A DNA stretch of 64,000 nucleotides from an uncultured Clostridia bacterium. GTDB taxonomy: Bacteria; Bacillota; Clostridia; UMGS1810. Position 1 is the first letter of the stretch. The number at the start of each line of letters is the position of its first letter. The position numbers and the translations under genes are program-made. Positions 60,673 to 64,000 of the stretch are shown one piece after another. The DNA lies in the NCBI GenBank assembly GCA_934500875.1, contig CAKSTL010000006.1, positions 1-64,000 of the forward strand, given 5' to 3'. The notes beneath the pieces were generated by a model. That model was not told the origin of the DNA and made no database searches. It saw nothing but the letters and a program-made list of their open reading frames with translations.

Positions 60673-62751
60673 ATGAAACATTTGTCACCGTATGTAAGAC
60701 CCAACGTATATACGGCAGGAAACGGATGTGTGAAAATGTACGGAGATATGGCGGTTTGCATGAATCCGCCCGACATCACCGGCGAGCACAAAATGCAGAC
60801 GGGAAACGACAGAAAAACTGAGAAAATAAAACTTAAAACAAGCAGCGAAATAAAAAACAACTACATAGGCTGCTGCACAACACGTATGCCGAGAATACCC
60901 GAAAACGACTACAATCCTTTAAAGGCGGTAAATCTTATTGACGGCTGTGACAAAACGTGTTATTCGTCACATCTTCGCATACGCAGCGACGAATATCCTG
61001 TTGTAATAAGAATTGACCTTGCAAAAGAAACGGTGCTTTCAAAAGTGGTTATAAAAAAGCGCCCGATTACCTTTGACCGCCGTCAGTACAAGGGACCGTA
61101 CCTTCCGTCTGCAAATGCGCAGGAGGTCGGCAGGGCAATGGCGAAAAAAATTGAGGTTAAAGTATCGTGCGATGCATACGAATGGAAAACGCTTTTTGAC
61201 GGTGAGGTTGACAGCGAAAATCTTGAAGAATTTGAATTTGATATGAAACATTCACCTTGCAAACAGCTTTTAATTTCGGCAAACGATTTGACAGAGTGCG
61301 AAAACTGGGGATATTCGTTTTCGGTTGCAAGCATTGAGGCTTATGACGATAACGGTATCAACGCCGCACTTATTCAAAAAGGTGCGTGCGTAACGGTAAA
61401 CTCGCAGCATTCGCTTTCGGCAAACGAGAGGGGTGCGGCAATGTATAACTGGCAGCTACATATGGATTTGGGGTTTAAGTGGTCACGCATAGGATATCAC
61501 GACGACCCGATAAACTGGCACTGGACAGAAACGCAAAAAGGCGTTCTCAAAATGGACGCTATGGCAGAGGACGCAATAGATATGCTTTGCGAAAACGGCA
61601 TAAAAATTGTGTACTGTTTAAATTTCGGCAACAGGCTTTACGAGGGATACAAAGAAAGAAAACTTCCTCAGCTTAAAGAATGGTATTACGAATCGCCCCG
61701 TCCGCCCAAAAGCGAAGAAGCGCTTAAGGCATGGGACGAATTTGTAAAATTTTCGGTTGAATATTTTAAAGACAGAGTTGAATATTTTGAAATTTGGAAT
61801 GAATGGAACGGTATGGGTTACTGGGGCGAAAAACCCGACGCCGATATGTATATAAAGCTTGCAAAACGAACAATTTCGGTTATCCGCAAAATTGCGCCCG
61901 ACGCCAAAATTGCGCTCGGAAGCTTTGCGCAGTTTGTTCACGAGCAGCGCCCCGACAACTGCGACGAAAATATCGCAATGTTTTACAAGGCGATAAAACA
62001 TCTTGCGCCGTTTGTTGACGCAATAGGCTTTCATCCGTTTTATCAGCCTACGCTCGACAGCGACAGATATTTAAACTATACCGACAATATCGCATATTTT
62101 AAAAAATACTGCGAGGAGTGCGGATTTACAAAAAACGTGTATATGGCAAGCGAATTTGCCGTGGGCGCAATGTATCCGCCCGTTAAAGAGGGTCTTAGCT
62201 GCGCATGGTGGGGACAAAGAGGCAAAATCAACTATTCCGAGGTTGAAAAGGCTAAAATCATAACCCAGCTTAATGTGATACATTCCGCACTCGGGATTGA
62301 ATCTATGGTGTGCGAGCTTTCAAATCACGATTATCCGCTTGAATTAAGCCTTTTGCGCAAGGGCTTTGATTCTGCGCCCATTCAGCAGACAAACCCGAAT
62401 ATGGCATATTATGCAACACGCAACACCTGCACGGTTCTGGACGGATACAACCCCGGCAGGTTTGACATATCGCTCTCGGACGGAGAAAAAGTTAAAAAGT
62501 TTGCGTTTGAAAGCGATAATCATTACGGCATTGCAATCTGGACAACTCACACGGTATCGGATTTCTGCGAGGGAAAAAGCGTCGATATAACGATAGACCG
62601 CAGCGTTTCGGGTGCACGTGCATACAGCCTTATAAACGGCACCGTTACCGAAATTTATACATCATCCGACGGCGAAAAAACAAAATTAAGCGGTATAATC
62701 GTGCGTGACTGCCCGATATTTATAGAACTTGACAAAAACGGAGGAAGATAA
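60673..62751 (+). CDS. Clan GH-A glycoside hydrolase (GH39-like) with N-terminal discoidin-like domain
   Basis: About 692 residues with no signal peptide, so intracellular. Residues about 70-220 resemble an F5/8 C-type (discoidin) fold (SDEYPVVIRIDLAKETVL). Residues about 240-560 are a TIM barrel: GFKWSRIGYHDDPINWHW, EIWNEWNG with the acid/base Glu at about 377, AIGFHPF, and YMASEF with the nucleophile Glu at about 494. The NE pair places it in clan GH-A; GH39-like is my best guess, and the substrate is unknown. The ATG at 60673 is chosen because GGAG in the leader repeat lies six bases upstream; an in-repeat ATG at 60661 overlaps that site. Confidence 0.78.
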   Translation: MKHLSPYVRPNVYTAGNGCVKMYGDMAVCMNPPDITGEHKMQTGNDRKTEKIKLKTSSEIKNNYIGCCTTRMPRIPENDYNPLKAVNLIDGCDKTCYSSHLRIRSDEYPVVIRIDLAKETVLSKVVIKKRPITFDRRQYKGPYLPSANAQEVGRAMAKKIEVKVSCDAYEWKTLFDGEVDSENLEEFEFDMKHSPCKQLLISANDLTECENWGYSFSVASIEAYDDNGINAALIQKGACVTVNSQHSLSANERGAAMYNWQLHMDLGFKWSRIGYHDDPINWHWTETQKGVLKMDAMAEDAIDMLCENGIKIVYCLNFGNRLYEGYKERKLPQLKEWYYESPRPPKSEEALKAWDEFVKFSVEYFKDRVEYFEIWNEWNGMGYWGEKPDADMYIKLAKRTISVIRKIAPDAKIALGSFAQFVHEQRPDNCDENIAMFYKAIKHLAPFVDAIGFHPFYQPTLDSDRYLNYTDNIAYFKKYCEECGFTKNVYMASEFAVGAMYPPVKEGLSCAWWGQRGKINYSEVEKAKIITQLNVIHSALGIESMVCELSNHDYPLELSLLRKGFDSAPIQQTNPNMAYYATRNTCTVLDGYNPGRFDISLSDGEKVKKFAFESDNHYGIAIWTTHTVSDFCEGKSVDITIDRSVSGARAYSLINGTVTEIYTSSDGEKTKLSGIIVRDCPIFIELDKNGGR

Positions 62752-62752
62752 T

Positions 62753-63760
62753 GTGAGTGCGGACATATTGAAAATTTTTAAGGGCGCTGTGAGGGTTGAT
62801 AAAAACGGCGGAGTTTATACGCCGTACCGCCTTACAAACGCTCAGCTTGAGCGATATGCAAAAAAACCGCTCTGCCCGTTTTCAAAAGCGTCGGCAGGCA
62901 TAAAGATGGAGTTTATAACCGACAGAGATGAAATTTCGTTCGGATATTCATACAAATGCGTGTGGACGCATTTTGACGGCAATGTTCCCACGTTTGACAT
63001 TTATGCCGACGGTGTTCTTCAAAAGATTGCGAATATCGAAATGAACAAACCGAACGAGCGTCTTTATATCAACGCCCGTCTTTGCGTCGGCGGCGAAAAA
63101 TGCGTGACGGTGTATTTTCCGCACAATGCGTTTGTGAGCGTGTTCGATATTGACATAGGAAACTTTGAATGCGTTCCCGAACGCAGGCGAAAGCTTTTGG
63201 TGTACGGCGATTCTGTATCGCAAGGGCTTATGGGAAACACGTCGTCGGTATCGTACATTGAAAATTATGCACGTTTTTTCGATATGGATGTTTTAAATTT
63301 AAGCGTCGGCGGCGAAGTGTTCGACGAGGAGGCAATCGACGAAAATTTATGTTACCTGCCGACGGATGTTATTGTTGCGCTCGGCATTAACGACGCCGCT
63401 ATGATAACCGATTTTGATGTTATAGGCGAAAATATAAAAAAATATCTTGCAAAGATAAACAGAATTTATAAAAAGTGCTTTGTCACGGTAATAGCGCCGA
63501 CGGTTCAGCTTACTTGGCTTTGCGGGAATAAAGCGGAGCATAAAATTTTGGACAGCATAAGAAATCTTCTTTTTGCGCAATGCGAAAAATACGGCTTTTT
63601 CTTTGCTGACGGCAGAAAGCTGCTGCCTGCCGACAAGCGGTTTTACACCGACGATACCCACCCGAACGATTCGGGATTTTCGCAGTACGCATTAAACCTT
63701 ATAAAAGAACAGATAAAAAATGAAAGTCTGAGAGGAAAAAGCAATGGAAATAAATTTTAA
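62753..63760 (+). CDS. SGNH/GDSL hydrolase, CE2-like acetylesterase architecture
   Basis: About 335 residues, no signal peptide. Residues about 10-140 form a beta jelly roll (AGIKMEFITDRDEISFGYSY), and residues about 145-330 the SGNH domain: VYGDSVSQGL with Ser at about 154, LSVGGEVFD, ALGINDAA, and DDTHPNDSGF with Asp 300 and His 303. The two-domain layout resembles CE2 acetyl esterases. It would deacetylate imported oligosaccharides, working beside the GH-A enzyme. The GTG start follows GGAGGAAG and overlaps the context of the previous stop; longer in-frame starts lie inside the previous gene. Confidence 0.82.
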   Translation: MSADILKIFKGAVRVDKNGGVYTPYRLTNAQLERYAKKPLCPFSKASAGIKMEFITDRDEISFGYSYKCVWTHFDGNVPTFDIYADGVLQKIANIEMNKPNERLYINARLCVGGEKCVTVYFPHNAFVSVFDIDIGNFECVPERRRKLLVYGDSVSQGLMGNTSSVSYIENYARFFDMDVLNLSVGGEVFDEEAIDENLCYLPTDVIVALGINDAAMITDFDVIGENIKKYLAKINRIYKKCFVTVIAPTVQLTWLCGNKAEHKILDSIRNLLFAQCEKYGFFFADGRKLLPADKRFYTDDTHPNDSGFSQYALNLIKEQIKNESLRGKSNGNKF

Positions 63761-64000
63761 CGGCAAGGTTGTTGTAATTACCGGTTCTGCCGGCGGTATC
63801 GGCAAGGTTATGGTACAAAAATTTGCTGAAAGCGGTGCGTTTGTCGCTGCGTGCGACTTAAAAGATACGCAGGAGAAAATAAGTGATAATAACAGCAAAA
63901 ACATACGCTGCTATGATTTTGACATCACAAATTCATATGCGGTTGAGGACGCAATGAAAAAAATAAATGCGGATTTCGGAAAAATTGACGTTCTTGTAAA
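63744..64000 (+). CDS. Short-chain dehydrogenase/reductase, partial (runs off the window)
   Basis: The first 85 codons of an SDR. VVVITGSAGGIGKVMV is the TGxxxGxG nucleotide-binding site, and IRCYDFDI and DFGKIDVLV fit the following Rossmann strands. The catalytic YxxxK lies outside the window. It overlaps the SGNH gene by 17 nt, so the two are translationally coupled. It could oxidise or reduce a sugar from the locus; the SDR fragment at 31530 is not a copy of it. Confidence 0.85.
   Translation, partial: MEINFNGKVVVITGSAGGIGKVMVQKFAESGAFVAACDLKDTQEKISDNNSKNIRCYDFDITNSYAVEDAMKKINADFGKIDVLV

Noticed and set aside
1..64000. CRISPR array, tRNA/rRNA genes, prophage or transposase
   Set aside because: No regular short-spaced repeats, no cloverleaf or rRNA motifs and no recombinase or transposase frames were seen on either strand.

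Overview
The window looks like a chromosomal segment of a spore-forming member of the Clostridia (Bacillota). Evidence: SpoVT and a SleB-type cortex hydrolase (sporulation), a RelQ-type small alarmone synthetase, a GlgC/GlgD pair (a Firmicutes arrangement), S-layer-homology and copper-amine-oxidase-like surface domains, strong sigma-A promoters (TTGACA-17-TATAAT), GGAGG-type ribosome binding sites and several TTG/GTG starts. The large pectin-type sugar locus with SLH proteins suggests a gut plant-cell-wall specialist (a Monoglobus-like bacterium is possible, but this is inference only). No rRNA, tRNA, CRISPR, transposase or phage gene was found.

Layout. 1-3.7 kb: a tandem leader repeat, a QueT vitamin-type transporter subunit and a large surface protein. 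3.7-4.5 kb: a SleB-like hydrolase. 4.6-11.5 kb (minus strand): a cell-envelope operon (unknown protein, LTA-synthase-like enzyme, GT-C glycosyltransferase, UbiA-type phosphoribosyl-prenyl synthase, HAD-GtrA fusion), then the alarmone synthetase. I read the UbiA, HAD, GtrA and GT-C genes as one route that makes, dephosphorylates, flips and uses a polyprenyl-phosphate pentose. 11.7-22.5 kb: a complete glycogen operon glgB-glgC-glgD-glgA-glgP plus a GH13 amylase; its branching enzyme carries a 150-residue lysine/alanine tail. 22.5-30.6 kb: an inverted-repeat element, M23 peptidase, polysaccharide deacetylase, rpsT, a PHP protein, a histidine-rich membrane protein split by one in-frame TGA, an FMN riboswitch with ribU, secD-secF and spoVT.

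30.8-31.9 kb is a scar of truncated genes (AraC, Gfo/Idh, SDR fused to a DMT transporter). From 31.9 kb to the end lies a carbohydrate locus that I read as rhamnogalacturonan/pectin use: aldose-epimerase-like protein, GH36-like galactosidase, AraC regulator, secreted CE12-like esterase, GH105-like unsaturated glycuronyl hydrolase, a YtcQ-YteP-YtcP-type ABC importer with no ATPase, two SLH proteins, a secreted heparinase II/III-like lyase, two large modular surface proteins, a clan GH-A hydrolase, an SGNH esterase and the start of an SDR gene. Two of its transcription units share a duplicated 153-bp upstream region.

The most unusual features are non-coding: (1) a structured 90-175 nt element found five times, which supplies the Shine-Dalgarno sequence of the gene after it and whose hairpin arm could also pair with that Shine-Dalgarno; and (2) two otherwise different inverted-repeat elements sharing a conserved core of about 50 bp.
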